Shown here one piece after another: positions 54,828 to 62,638 of a stretch of 64,000 nucleotides of DNA. The notes beneath the pieces are model-generated. The model ran no database searches, was not told the origin of the DNA, and was given only the letters and a program-made list of their open reading frames with translations. Source of the DNA: Betaproteobacteria bacterium (GTDB taxonomy: Bacteria > Pseudomonadota > Gammaproteobacteria > Burkholderiales > Thiobacillaceae); contig JACRNB010000015.1 of NCBI GenBank assembly GCA_016219425.1, positions 124,001 through 188,000 on the forward strand. The letters run 5' to 3'. The first letter of the stretch is position 1, and each line of letters starts with the position of its first letter. The translations under genes were made by a program, and so were the position numbers.

Positions 54828-55065
54828 GGCGGTACTCGGGAATTGGTGGTGACGCCTGTGCAGCAATTATTGAGCCGTCTACCGATGGCCATTGAAAACA
54901 AGGGGTTGCCCATGACCGTACGAGGGCGTCGCCTATGGTTGTAAACCAGCCCGACGTCCGCCTCGACGAACGCGCGGACGATTGGGGCTGGCTGCCCGGC
55001 CATCCGCCGGTAAAATCACCGCCCCGCGCTGAGATCGCGCCCCGTTATCCCTCTGGAGTCCGGCC
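54828..55065. other. Divergent intergenic region between PEP-CTERM gene and ribH
   Basis: 238 bp without a recognisable gene. The ORF 54935-55123 overlaps ribH out of frame and shows no domain. It must hold both promoters, but I could not identify a clear -35/-10, an FMN riboswitch, or an FNR-type site here. Confidence 0.5.
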
Positions 55066-55533
55066 ATGCCCCGCTACGACAAGATTTTTGAATACGAACC
55101 CAACCTGGACGGCAAGGGCCTGAAGATCGGCGTGATCATGAGCCGCTTCAACATCGACGTATGCGAGGGCCTGCTCTCCGCCTGCCAGGCCACCCTGCTC
55201 AAGCAGGGCGTCGCCGCCGCCGACATCCGCCTTGCCACCGTGGCCGGCGCGCTGGAAGTCCCCCTGGTCGCCAAGAAGATGGCCGAATCCGGCAAATACG
55301 ACGCCCTGGTGGCGCTGGGTGCGGTGATCCGCGGCGACACCTACCACTTCGAGATCGTCTCCAACGAGATGGCCAGCGGCATGACCCGTATCAACCTCGA
55401 CACCGGCGTGCCCGTCGCCAACGGCATCCTCACCACCAATACCGACCACCAGGCCACCGAGCGCATGACCGAAAAGGGCCGCGACGCCGCCCTCTGCGCC
55501 ATCGAGATGGCCAACCTGCTGAAGGCGCTATGA
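55066..55533 (+). CDS. ribH: 6,7-dimethyl-8-ribityllumazine synthase
   Basis: 155 residues. [54 protein letters not shown] and [19 protein letters not shown] are the lumazine synthase signatures. It condenses the RibBX product with the pyrimidine to feed RibE, 18 kb away. Coupled to nusB by ATGA. Confidence 0.97.
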   Translation: MPRYDKIFEYEPNLDGKGLKIGVIMSRFNIDVCEGLLSACQATLLKQGVAAADIRLATVAGALEVPLVAKKMAESGKYDALVALGAVIRGDTYHFEIVSNEMASGMTRINLDTGVPVANGILTTNTDHQATERMTEKGRDAALCAIEMANLLKAL

Positions 55534-56006
55534 GCGCGCAGCGAGCGGAGGGCTCAGTCAGCGCCCCCGCCCCGAAAAAGGGGCGCGGCAGCCGCCAACT
55601 CTCGCGCGAACTGGTGTTGCGCGCCCTGTACCAGTGGCAGGTGGGCGGCTCCGACCTGGCCGCCCTCATCGTCAGCATGGAAGAAGAAGAGGACTACGCC
55701 GAGGTCAACGTCGGCTTCTTTCGCGAACTCCTCACCGGCGTCCTCGCCAACGCCGCCGACCTGGACGCCGCCCTGGCCCCGCACCTGGACCGCGCCGTGA
55801 AGGAACTCTCCCCCATCGAACACGGCTGCCTGCTGATCGGTGCGCAGGAACTCGCCTACACCCTCAACGTGCCCTACAAGGTCGCCATCAACGAATCGGT
55901 CAACCTGGCCAAGAAATACGGCGGCACCGACGGCCACAAGTTCGTCAACGGCGTGCTCGACAAGCTTGCCAAGGTGACGCGCGTCGCGGAACTGACCGCG
56001 CGCTGA
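55530..56006 (+). CDS. nusB: Transcription antitermination protein NusB
   Basis: 158 residues from the ATG overlapping the ribH stop. An Ala/Lys/Arg-rich N-terminal stretch ([27 protein letters not shown]) is followed by the all-helical NusB core ([47 protein letters not shown]). NusB with NusE binds boxA RNA. The long track ORF from 55161 is a ribH shadow. Confidence 0.95.
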   Translation: MSAQRAEGSVSAPAPKKGRGSRQLSRELVLRALYQWQVGGSDLAALIVSMEEEEDYAEVNVGFFRELLTGVLANAADLDAALAPHLDRAVKELSPIEHGCLLIGAQELAYTLNVPYKVAINESVNLAKKYGGTDGHKFVNGVLDKLAKVTRVAELTAR

Positions 56007-56020
56007 CTTCCCGGCGGCGC

Positions 56021-56977
56021 ATGCCCTCCGAGTTCGACCTCATCGCGCGCCACTTCACGCGCCCCTGCCCCGGCGCAACGCTGGGAGTGGGGGACGACGC
56101 CGCCCTGCTGCGCCCCGCGCCCGGCATGGATCTGGCGGTCTCCACCGACATGCTGGTCTCGGGACGTCACTTCCTACCGGATACGGACCCCCGCCGCCTG
56201 GGCCACAAGACCCTGGCCGTCAACCTTTCCGACCTGGCCGCCATGGGCGCGATTCCGCGCTGGGCCACCCTGGCCCTGGCCCTGCCGCAGGCGGATGAAG
56301 CCTGGCTGGCGGCCTTCAGCGCCGGATTCTTCGATCTCGCCGCGCATCACGGTGTGGATCTGGTGGGCGGCGACACCACGCGCGGGCCGCTCGCCCTCAG
56401 CGTCACCATCCTGGGCGAGGTGGAGTCCGGGCGGGCGTTGCGCCGGGATGCCGCCCGCGCCGGGGACGAACTCTGGGTCTCGGGTGAACTGGGGGGCGCC
56501 GCCCTGGGGCTGATGCATGTGCAGGGCGCGCTGCATCTGAATGCGGAGCATGCCCGCGCCTGCCTGGCGCGTCTGGAAGCGCCACAGCCGCGGGTAGCGC
56601 TGGGGCGGGCGCTGATCGGCCTGGCCCGCGCCGCCATTGATGTCTCCGACGGTCTGCTGGCGGACCTGGGCCACATCCTGGAACGCTCCGGGGTGGGGGC
56701 GGAACTGGCGCTGGAGCGTCTGCCCGTACCTGCCGCCCTGTCCCCCCTGATGGCGCAGGAGGCGGGCCGCGCCTGCGCCCTGGCGGGCGGGGACGACTAT
56801 GAACTGTGCTTCACCGCCCCGGTCTCGGCGCGGGAGGCGTTGGCGGAGCTGGAAGCGGAGTTGGGGCTGCGGCTGACCCGCATCGGCCAGATCACGGCGA
56901 CGGCTGGCCTGACGGTGCGGGATGGGGAAGGCCGGCCCCTGCCGACCCTGCGGCAGGGCTACGACCACTTCGGATGA
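56021..56977 (+). CDS. thiL: Thiamine-monophosphate kinase
   Basis: 318 residues from MPSEFDLIARHF. ThiL family motifs: GVGDDAALL, STDMLVSGRHF, NLSDLAAMGAIPRWATLAL, GGDTTRGPLALSVTILG, AAIDVSDGLLADLGHIL and LAGGDDYELCF. It makes thiamine diphosphate. The order ribH-nusB-thiL is conserved. The ORF from 55634 extends into nusB and is not used. Confidence 0.96.
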   Translation: MPSEFDLIARHFTRPCPGATLGVGDDAALLRPAPGMDLAVSTDMLVSGRHFLPDTDPRRLGHKTLAVNLSDLAAMGAIPRWATLALALPQADEAWLAAFSAGFFDLAAHHGVDLVGGDTTRGPLALSVTILGEVESGRALRRDAARAGDELWVSGELGGAALGLMHVQGALHLNAEHARACLARLEAPQPRVALGRALIGLARAAIDVSDGLLADLGHILERSGVGAELALERLPVPAALSPLMAQEAGRACALAGGDDYELCFTAPVSAREALAELEAELGLRLTRIGQITATAGLTVRDGEGRPLPTLRQGYDHFG

Positions 56978-56981
56978 CCCC

Positions 56982-57059
56982 GTAGGAGCCCGGCTGCGCC
57001 GGGCGAACCCGTGTGGTCTGTGCGATCCGGCGCATCGCCCGGCGCAGCCGGGCTCCTAC
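56982..57059. repeat. REP-like inverted pair, family B, after thiL
   Basis: GTAGGAGCCCGGCTGCGCCG...CGGCGCAGCCGGGCTCCTAC, arms about 27 bp. Confidence 0.93.
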
Positions 57060-57145
57060 GAGCGCTGCGCCGGGGCTGGCTACATCGGTGGCGTCAGCGT
57101 GGACAGCGGGGTCATCGCGAACGGTGACAGAGCAGGATCGCCCCC

Positions 57146-57201
57146 TGTAGGAGCCCGGCTGCGCCGGGCGAACCCGTTCGGCCAGGGCGACCCGGCGCCT
57201 A
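57146..57201. repeat. Partial family B repeat at the end of the methyltransferase gene
   Basis: TGTAGGAGCCCGGCTGCGCC (57146 on) is complete, but the facing arm is shortened to CGACCCGGCGCCTAC near 57187-57201. The minus-strand stop codon of the neighbouring methyltransferase (57201-57199, TAG) lies in the final GTAGG. Confidence 0.75.
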
Positions 57202-58038
57202 CGACGTCTCGGACGTACTGCGCTTCGATATGCGTCCGGAGATCAGCACCCGACCGGCCAGGATATGGGCGACCGGGCTCAACAGCATCAGCAGGAGCCG
57301 GTCCAGCCGGGCTGCCAGGTTGTAGCGCTCCGGGATCACGCGGGTGACCAGGAAGTTGAAGTATTTGCGCAGCAGGATGGGCGACAGGATCTTGCAGACC
57401 TCGCGCACGTCCCGCTCCGTCAGCTTGCGCTCGTCCTCGGTGATGTAAGGCGTGTCGGTGCCGTAGATCAGCCGGGTCATGCGCGGGTAGAGGAACTTCT
57501 CCACCAGGGCGGAATGCCGGATCGTGTTGGTCAGCGAGTGGGAATAGATCTCGTCGAACACGAAATGCGCGCCGGGTTTCGCCACGCGGCGGATCTCCGC
57601 CATGGTGAGGGGGATATCCACGTGATGCAGGATGTCGCAGGCGAGCACGAGGTCGAAATGGTCGTCTTCATAGTGCAGATGCTCCGCCGGCATCTGGGCG
57701 AAGTGCACCTGCTCGCCCTCCCGCTGCGCCAGCTTGCCGCCCACTTCCAGCAAGTCGGCGCTGAGATCGAAGGCATGCACCTCCGCCCCCAGCCGCGCCA
57801 GACGGATCGCATCGGAACCGATGCCGCAGCCCACCACCAGCACCCGTTTACCGCACAGTTCCAGTTCCTGAAGGTGCGCAAACATGCGCCAGTAGGCGTT
57901 CCACCAGCGGCGCATGGGGCGGTCCAGCACATCCCAGATGAAAGGCTTGTCCAGGGCCGCCGCCACCACCTTGGCGTGTTCCCGGTGATAGTCCAGCTCG
58001 CGTTGCTGGCGCTCGGTCAGAGTGGTTGTTTTTTTCAT
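57199..58038 (-). CDS. Class I SAM-dependent methyltransferase
   Basis: 279 residues. SAM-binding motif RVLVVGCGIGSDAIRLARLGAEVHAFDLS, then FDLVLACDILHHVDIPLTMAEIRRVAKPG. A helical C-terminal region (KILSPILLRKYFNFLVTRVIPERYNLAARLDRLLLMLLSPVAHILAG) suggests membrane association; the substrate is unknown. The stop codon lies in the partial repeat, so the last residues (KRSTSETS) may be altered. The start overlaps the IMPase stop (TGATG). Confidence 0.85.
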   Translation of the reverse strand: MKKTTTLTERQQRELDYHREHAKVVAAALDKPFIWDVLDRPMRRWWNAYWRMFAHLQELELCGKRVLVVGCGIGSDAIRLARLGAEVHAFDLSADLLEVGGKLAQREGEQVHFAQMPAEHLHYEDDHFDLVLACDILHHVDIPLTMAEIRRVAKPGAHFVFDEIYSHSLTNTIRHSALVEKFLYPRMTRLIYGTDTPYITEDERKLTERDVREVCKILSPILLRKYFNFLVTRVIPERYNLAARLDRLLLMLLSPVAHILAGRVLISGRISKRSTSETS

Positions 58039-58868
58039 CAGTCAGCGGTCTCTTCGAGGGAGGCGTGTAGCGGTGGCCGGATGCCCAGCCAGTCCTGCCA
58101 CTGGCCCAGCAGGTCCGGGGTCAGGGCGGCAATGACGGAACGGCTCCAGGGCGAGCCGGAAAAAAAATTGTCGCCGCGCATGCTGCACGCGGCGCCGCCG
58201 GCCTCGAACAGGATCAGGCTGCCGGCGGCGTAATCCCACAGCTTCTGCCCCCCGTGCAGGTAGAGGTGCATGCGCCCGGAAGCGAGATAGCACCAGTCCA
58301 GGGTGCTCGCGCCCAGGTTGCGTTGCGATGAAAACGGATGCTCAAAGGCGAGACGCCCGGCCAGTTCCCGGTCGATGCGCTTCAACTCGATGCCGGCCAT
58401 GCAGCGCCCCAGGCTCTCGGGCGGCAGCTTCACCGGCAGACGCTCGCCATTGACCCATGCACCCTGGCCTTCGATGGCGTAGAAGGCCTCCTCGTTGCTG
58501 GGGTCGTACACCACCCCCAGCACGCTGCGGCGGTTCACCATGAGGGCCACGGAGATGGCGAAAAAGGGCAGGCCGTTGACGAAGTTGCTGGTGCCGTCGA
58601 TGGGGTCCACGCACCACAGGCCCTCGTCGCCGATCTCCCACAGGGCATGCTGTTCCGCCTCGCTCATCTCCTCGCCCAGCACCGGCAGGGGCAGGATCTC
58701 GCGCAAGCGGCGGATCAGCGCGTTTTGCGCCGCCAGGTCCGCCTCGGTGAGCAGGCTGCCATCCACCTTGCGCTGGTGCGCCACCTTCAGATAACGCGGC
58801 ATGACCTCCTCCCGCCCGATGTCGCGGCAGGCGGTGATGACCTGTTCGAGGATGCGCGGATAGTCCAT
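58038..58868 (-). CDS. Inositol monophosphatase family protein
   Basis: 276 residues. Metal-binding motifs: VLGEEMSE, WCVDPIDGTSNFVNGLPFFAISVAL and LWDYAAGSLILFEAGG. These are the FIG superfamily (IMPase, CysQ, FBPase) sites, all acidic residues present. The exact substrate (inositol phosphate, PAP or NADP-type) is not decided by sequence. It is coupled with the methyltransferase downstream and lies 6 bp after the redoxin gene. Confidence 0.9.
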   Translation of the reverse strand: MDYPRILEQVITACRDIGREEVMPRYLKVAHQRKVDGSLLTEADLAAQNALIRRLREILPLPVLGEEMSEAEQHALWEIGDEGLWCVDPIDGTSNFVNGLPFFAISVALMVNRRSVLGVVYDPSNEEAFYAIEGQGAWVNGERLPVKLPPESLGRCMAGIELKRIDRELAGRLAFEHPFSSQRNLGASTLDWCYLASGRMHLYLHGGQKLWDYAAGSLILFEAGGAACSMRGDNFFSGSPWSRSVIAALTPDLLGQWQDWLGIRPPLHASLEETAD

Positions 58869-58874
58869 GGCGGG

Positions 58875-59441
58875 TCAGTGCTGCCCTTCGCCCGTCCACT
58901 TGATGGAACAGCCCATGCTGGGGATCTGCACCGCCGGGCCGCGCTGGGTCAGGGCGACCTCCTGCATCGCCTCGAACAGGTCGCGGCGCACGCCCTCGGG
59001 CGCGGTTTCCTTGCGCGATTCGTCGAGCCGACCGCGGTATTGCAGGCCCAGATCGCGGTCAAAACCGAAGAAGTCCGGCGTACACACCGCACCGTAGGCC
59101 TTGGCCACAGCCTGGCTTGCATCCAGTACATAGGGCATGGGAAAGCCCATCTGCGCCGCCACCGCCTGCATGTTGTCGAAGCTGTCCTCGGGATACTCGG
59201 CGGGGTCGTTGGACATGATCGCCACCGCGCCGACGCCCAGCGTCTTCAGCTCCGCCACATCGCGCACGATGCGGTGGAGCACCGCCTTCACATACGGGCA
59301 GTGGTTGCAGAGGAACATCACCAACAGGCCGTTGGGGCCGGCCACGTCCGCGAGCGCATAGGTCTTGCCGTCCACGCCCGGCAGGCGGAAATCCGGGGCC
59401 TTCCAGCCGAAATCGCAGACGGGGGTTTCCATGCGCACCAT
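58875..59441 (-). CDS. Thioredoxin-like redoxin (AhpC/TSA-type) protein
   Basis: 188 residues from MVRMETPVCDFGWKAPDFRLPGVDGKTYALADV; GGAG seven bases before the ATG. The fold signature is APDF ... LLVMFLCNHCPYVKAVLHRI with a CxxC (CNHC) active pair near residue 45, and IPSMGCSIKW at the end. This is the common cytoplasmic AhpC/TSA-like thioredoxin family. No signal peptide. The 979-residue track ORF is a chance extension antisense to rsmE and argA. Confidence 0.9.
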   Translation of the reverse strand: MVRMETPVCDFGWKAPDFRLPGVDGKTYALADVAGPNGLLVMFLCNHCPYVKAVLHRIVRDVAELKTLGVGAVAIMSNDPAEYPEDSFDNMQAVAAQMGFPMPYVLDASQAVAKAYGAVCTPDFFGFDRDLGLQYRGRLDESRKETAPEGVRRDLFEAMQEVALTQRGPAVQIPSMGCSIKWTGEGQH

Positions 59442-59483
59442 GGGGGGGCTCCAGACATATGAACGGCGCGGATAATACCGCGC

Positions 59484-60209
59484 ATGCCCCGTTTTCACTG
59501 CCCGCTCCCCCTGCTCCCCGGCCACTCCTGCGCCCTGCCCGACGAGGTTGCGCGCCATGCCATCGGCGCCCTGCGCCTGCGCGACGGCGAGGCGGTCACC
59601 CTGTTCAACGGCGACGGCGCGGAATACGACGGGGTGCTGGAGACGCGGGGCCGGGGCGCGGCGGTGCAGATCGGCGCGCGGCGCGAGGTCAGCCGCGAAT
59701 CGGCCCTGCGCCTCACCCTGGTCCAGGGCGTCTCCAGCGGCGAGCGCATGGACCTCACCATCCAGAAAGCGGTGGAACTGGGGGCGGCGGCGATCCAGCC
59801 GGTGCTGATGCGGCGCACCGTGGTCAAGCTGACCGGCGACAAGCTGGAACGCCGCCGCGCGCACTGGCAGGCGGTCGCCATTTCCGCCTGCGAGCAGTGC
59901 GGGCGCAACGTCGTGCCGGAGGTGGCCCCCATCACCGACTTCATGGATTGGCTGCGCGGCCCGTCGCCTGCCGGGCGACTCCTGCTGCTCGATCCCGAGG
60001 CCGAAACCAGCCTGCACCGGCTGGGCGTACCGGAAGGCCCGGTCACCCTGCTGGCCGGCCCCGAAGGCGGCTTCGACCCCGCCGAACGCCGCGCCGCGCT
60101 GGCCGTCGGCGGCATCAGCGTGCGTCTCGGGCCGCGCATCCTGCGCACCGAGACCGCCGCACTGGCCGCGCTGGCGGCGATGCAAGCGCTCTGGGGCGAC
60201 TTCGCCTGA
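59484..60209 (+). CDS. rsmE: 16S rRNA (uracil(1498)-N(3))-methyltransferase
   Basis: 241 residues. N-terminal PUA-like domain (FHCPLPLLPGHSCALPDEVARHAIGALRLRDGEAVTLFNGDG), then the SPOUT domain (DLTIQKAVELGAAAIQPVLMRRTVV, ISACEQCGRN, LAGPEGGFDPAE, LGPRILRTETAALAAL). Divergent from the redoxin gene. The parallel ORF 59459-60223 is a frame shadow. Confidence 0.96.
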   Translation: MPRFHCPLPLLPGHSCALPDEVARHAIGALRLRDGEAVTLFNGDGAEYDGVLETRGRGAAVQIGARREVSRESALRLTLVQGVSSGERMDLTIQKAVELGAAAIQPVLMRRTVVKLTGDKLERRRAHWQAVAISACEQCGRNVVPEVAPITDFMDWLRGPSPAGRLLLLDPEAETSLHRLGVPEGPVTLLAGPEGGFDPAERRAALAVGGISVRLGPRILRTETAALAALAAMQALWGDFA

Positions 60210-60219
60210 ACTCGCCCTC

Positions 60220-60298
60220 GTAGGAGCCCGGCTAAGCCGGGCGATAGCCGGTTCGCGCCGGTGCGACGGTGGATCGCCCGGCGCAGCCGGGCTCCTAC
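60220..60298. repeat. REP-like inverted pair, family B, first of a tandem duplicate
   Basis: GTAGGAGCCCGGCTAAGCCG...CGGCGCAGCCGGGCTCCTAC, with inner AGCCGGTTCGCGCCGGTGCG. Confidence 0.93.
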
Positions 60299-60342
60299 AC
60301 GGCCCCGTGGCGCGGAGTCCGGGCCGCCCCCAGCCCCCCCCT

Positions 60343-60421
60343 GTAGGAGCCCGGCTATGCCGGGCGATAGCCGGTTCGCGCTGGTGCGACGGTGGATCGC
60401 CCGGCGCAGCCGGGCTCCTAC
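60343..60421. repeat. REP-like inverted pair, family B, second of a tandem duplicate
   Basis: Almost identical to the copy at 60220-60298 (79 bp each, differing at two or three bases), separated by 44 bp that are GC-rich and non-coding. Both share the central GATAGCCGGTTCGCG segment. Confidence 0.93.
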
Positions 60422-60491
60422 AGGGACTGCGGTGCGGGTTTCGGGCCGATTCCGTATCATCCTGCCACCCCCCAAAAACCAGGAGACCGCA

Positions 60492-61808
60492 ATGCCCAAG
60501 CAGGCCGAGCACGATGCTGCCGCTTTCGTCGAATGGTTCCGCGCTGCCGCCCCCTACATCCACGCCTTCGGCGGCAAGACCTTTGTCCTTGCCTTTGGCG
60601 GCGACGCCATGTTGCGCGACGACTTCGTCGATCTGGTCTACGACATCAACCTGCTCAATGCCCTGGGGGTGCGTCTGGTGCTGGTGCATGGCGTGCGCCC
60701 GCAGGTGGAAGAGCGCATCGAGGGTGCGGCCCGCTATGTGCAGGGTCGGCGCGTGACCGACGCCGAGGCGCTGGAACACGTCAAGGATGCGGTCGGTTCG
60801 GCGCGGGTGGACATCGAAAGCCTGCTCTCCGTGGGCCTGCCCAACACCCCCATGGCGGGGGCCGAGATCCGCGTCGCCTCCGGCAACTACGTCACCGCGC
60901 AGCCCGCCGGGGTGGTGGAAGGCGTCGATCTCCTGTTCACCGGCGAGGTGCGCAAGATTGCCGTCGCCCCCATCCGCGACCGGCTCAATGCCGGCGAGAT
61001 CGTGTTGCTCTCGCCCATCGGCTACTCCCCCACCGGCGAGGTGTTCAACCTCACCCTGGAAGAGGTCGCCACCCAGGCCGCCATCGCCCTGGAGGCGGAC
61101 AAGCTGGTGTTCATCCTCGACCACGGCGACACCGTGGATGCCAAGGGGCGGCGCATCAACCGTCTCACCGCCGCCCAGGCCCAGCGCCTGCACAAGGAAC
61201 TGCCCGAGGGCGACATGAAGCTGTACCTGCCTCATGCCGTGCAGGCCTGTCGCAAGGGCGTGGGCAAGGTGCATCTGGTGAGCGCCGATGTGGATGGCGC
61301 CGTGCTGATGGAACTGTTCACCCACGGCGGCGTGGGCACCATGGTCACGCGTCAGTCGGTGGAAAGTCTGCGTCCCGCCACCATCGACGATGTCGGCGGC
61401 CTGCTCTCCGTGATCGAGCCTCTGGAGCAGGACGGCGTCCTGGTGCGGCGCTCGCGCGAGCGGCTGGAACAGGAAATCGGCCAGTTCTTCGTGGATGAAC
61501 TGGATGGCCGCATCGTCGGCTGCGTCGCCCTCATGCCCTTCCCGGACGCCCGCGCCGCCGAGATGGCCTGTCTCGCCGTGGCCCCGGAGTTCCGCCGCAC
61601 CGGGCGCGGCGACGCCCTGCTCGCGGCAGTGGAGGACGAGGCGCGGGAACAGGGTCTGGAAAAGCTGTTCGTGCTCACCACGCGCACCGCGCACTGGTTC
61701 ATCGAGCGCGGCTTTCAGCAGGGCGCGCCGGACGACCTGCCGGCCCCGCGCAAGGCGCTCTACAACTGGCAGCGGCGCTCCAAGGTGCTGATCAAGGCGC
61801 TGGGATGA
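60492..61808 (+). CDS. argA: Amino-acid N-acetyltransferase (N-acetylglutamate synthase)
   Basis: 438 residues from MPKQAEHDAAAFVEWFRAAAPYIHAFGGKTFVLAFGGDAM; AGGAG precedes the ATG. The amino-acid kinase-like domain occupies the first ~290 residues (VLVHGVRPQVEERI, FILDHGDTVDAKGRRINRL), and the GNAT acetyltransferase domain follows (FFVDELDGRIVGCVALMPF, AVAPEFRRTGRGDALLAAVE, TTRTAHWFIERGF). It begins arginine synthesis. The track start 77 codons upstream lies in the repeats. Coupled to the PhnD-like gene by ATGA. Confidence 0.95.
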   Translation: MPKQAEHDAAAFVEWFRAAAPYIHAFGGKTFVLAFGGDAMLRDDFVDLVYDINLLNALGVRLVLVHGVRPQVEERIEGAARYVQGRRVTDAEALEHVKDAVGSARVDIESLLSVGLPNTPMAGAEIRVASGNYVTAQPAGVVEGVDLLFTGEVRKIAVAPIRDRLNAGEIVLLSPIGYSPTGEVFNLTLEEVATQAAIALEADKLVFILDHGDTVDAKGRRINRLTAAQAQRLHKELPEGDMKLYLPHAVQACRKGVGKVHLVSADVDGAVLMELFTHGGVGTMVTRQSVESLRPATIDDVGGLLSVIEPLEQDGVLVRRSRERLEQEIGQFFVDELDGRIVGCVALMPFPDARAAEMACLAVAPEFRRTGRGDALLAAVEDEAREQGLEKLFVLTTRTAHWFIERGFQQGAPDDLPAPRKALYNWQRRSKVLIKALG

Positions 61809-62638
61809 CGCCACGCCGGCTATTCCTGCTGTGCGCCCTGCTCCTGCCCCAGCTTGCGTTGGCGGCGGCCCAGGTCTTCACCATCGGCGTGCTCCCCGTG
61901 CACAGCGCCCGCATCCTGACGGAACGCTACGAGCCTCTGCGGGCCTACCTGGAAGCGCGTCTCAAGCAGCCGGTGCGGGTGGAGAGCGCGTCGGACTTCG
62001 CACGTTTCCACGCGCGCATGCTGAAGGGGGATTTCGATCTCACCCTGACCGCCTCCCACCTTGCCCGTCTGGCGCAAAAGGATGCCGGGTTCCAGCCCCT
62101 GGCCCAGTTCACGCCGGATCACGACTCCCTCCTGATGTATGCGGCGGAACGTCCGCTCCGCAGCCCCAAGGAATTGCAGGGCAAACAACTGGCCGTGATC
62201 GACCGGCTCGCCGTCACCGCCATGGCCGCCCTCAGTTACCTGGATGAGCAGGGCCTGGAGGCGGATCGGGATTTTCGCGTGTCCGAACATCGCACCCATG
62301 CCAGCGTGGCCCATGCCTTGATCAGCGGGGTCGCCGCCGCCGCCGTCACCACCAGCCAGGGCCTGTTGCAGATTCCGGATGACCTGCGGCGCAGGTTGGT
62401 GGTGCAGAAACACATCGCCGACATCCCCGCCTTTGTGTTCCTGTCCAGGCCGGACGCCCCGCGCGCGCAGGCGGAGGCCCTGAAGACCCTGCTCCTGGCC
62501 TTTCCCAACGACCTGGAAGGCATCGACTTCCTGGGGCACACCGGCTACGCCTCCATCCTCGCCGTGAGCGAGGCGCACATGCGGCGAACGGATGCCTACC
62601 TCAAGCTCACGCGCAAGACCCTCGCCGCCAGACCCTGA
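61805..62638 (+). CDS. PhnD-like periplasmic substrate-binding protein
   Basis: 277 residues with a signal peptide (MTPRRLFLLCALLLPQLALAAAQ). The body matches the PhnD/SsuA/TauA-type binding fold: FTIGVLPVHSARILTERYEPLRAYLEARLKQPVRVESA, FDLTLTASHLARLAQKDAGFQPLAQF. No ABC transporter genes are beside it. The next gene, a membrane GGDEF protein, overlaps by TGATG, so the two probably form a ligand-sensing pair, as in other PhnD/diguanylate-cyclase operons. The ligand cannot be inferred. Confidence 0.9.
   Translation: MTPRRLFLLCALLLPQLALAAAQVFTIGVLPVHSARILTERYEPLRAYLEARLKQPVRVESASDFARFHARMLKGDFDLTLTASHLARLAQKDAGFQPLAQFTPDHDSLLMYAAERPLRSPKELQGKQLAVIDRLAVTAMAALSYLDEQGLEADRDFRVSEHRTHASVAHALISGVAAAAVTTSQGLLQIPDDLRRRLVVQKHIADIPAFVFLSRPDAPRAQAEALKTLLLAFPNDLEGIDFLGHTGYASILAVSEAHMRRTDAYLKLTRKTLAARP

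Noticed and set aside
58875-61814. 979-residue minus-strand ORF
   Set aside because: Only the last ~188 residues (redoxin) are real; the rest is antisense to rsmE and argA and reads through repeats.
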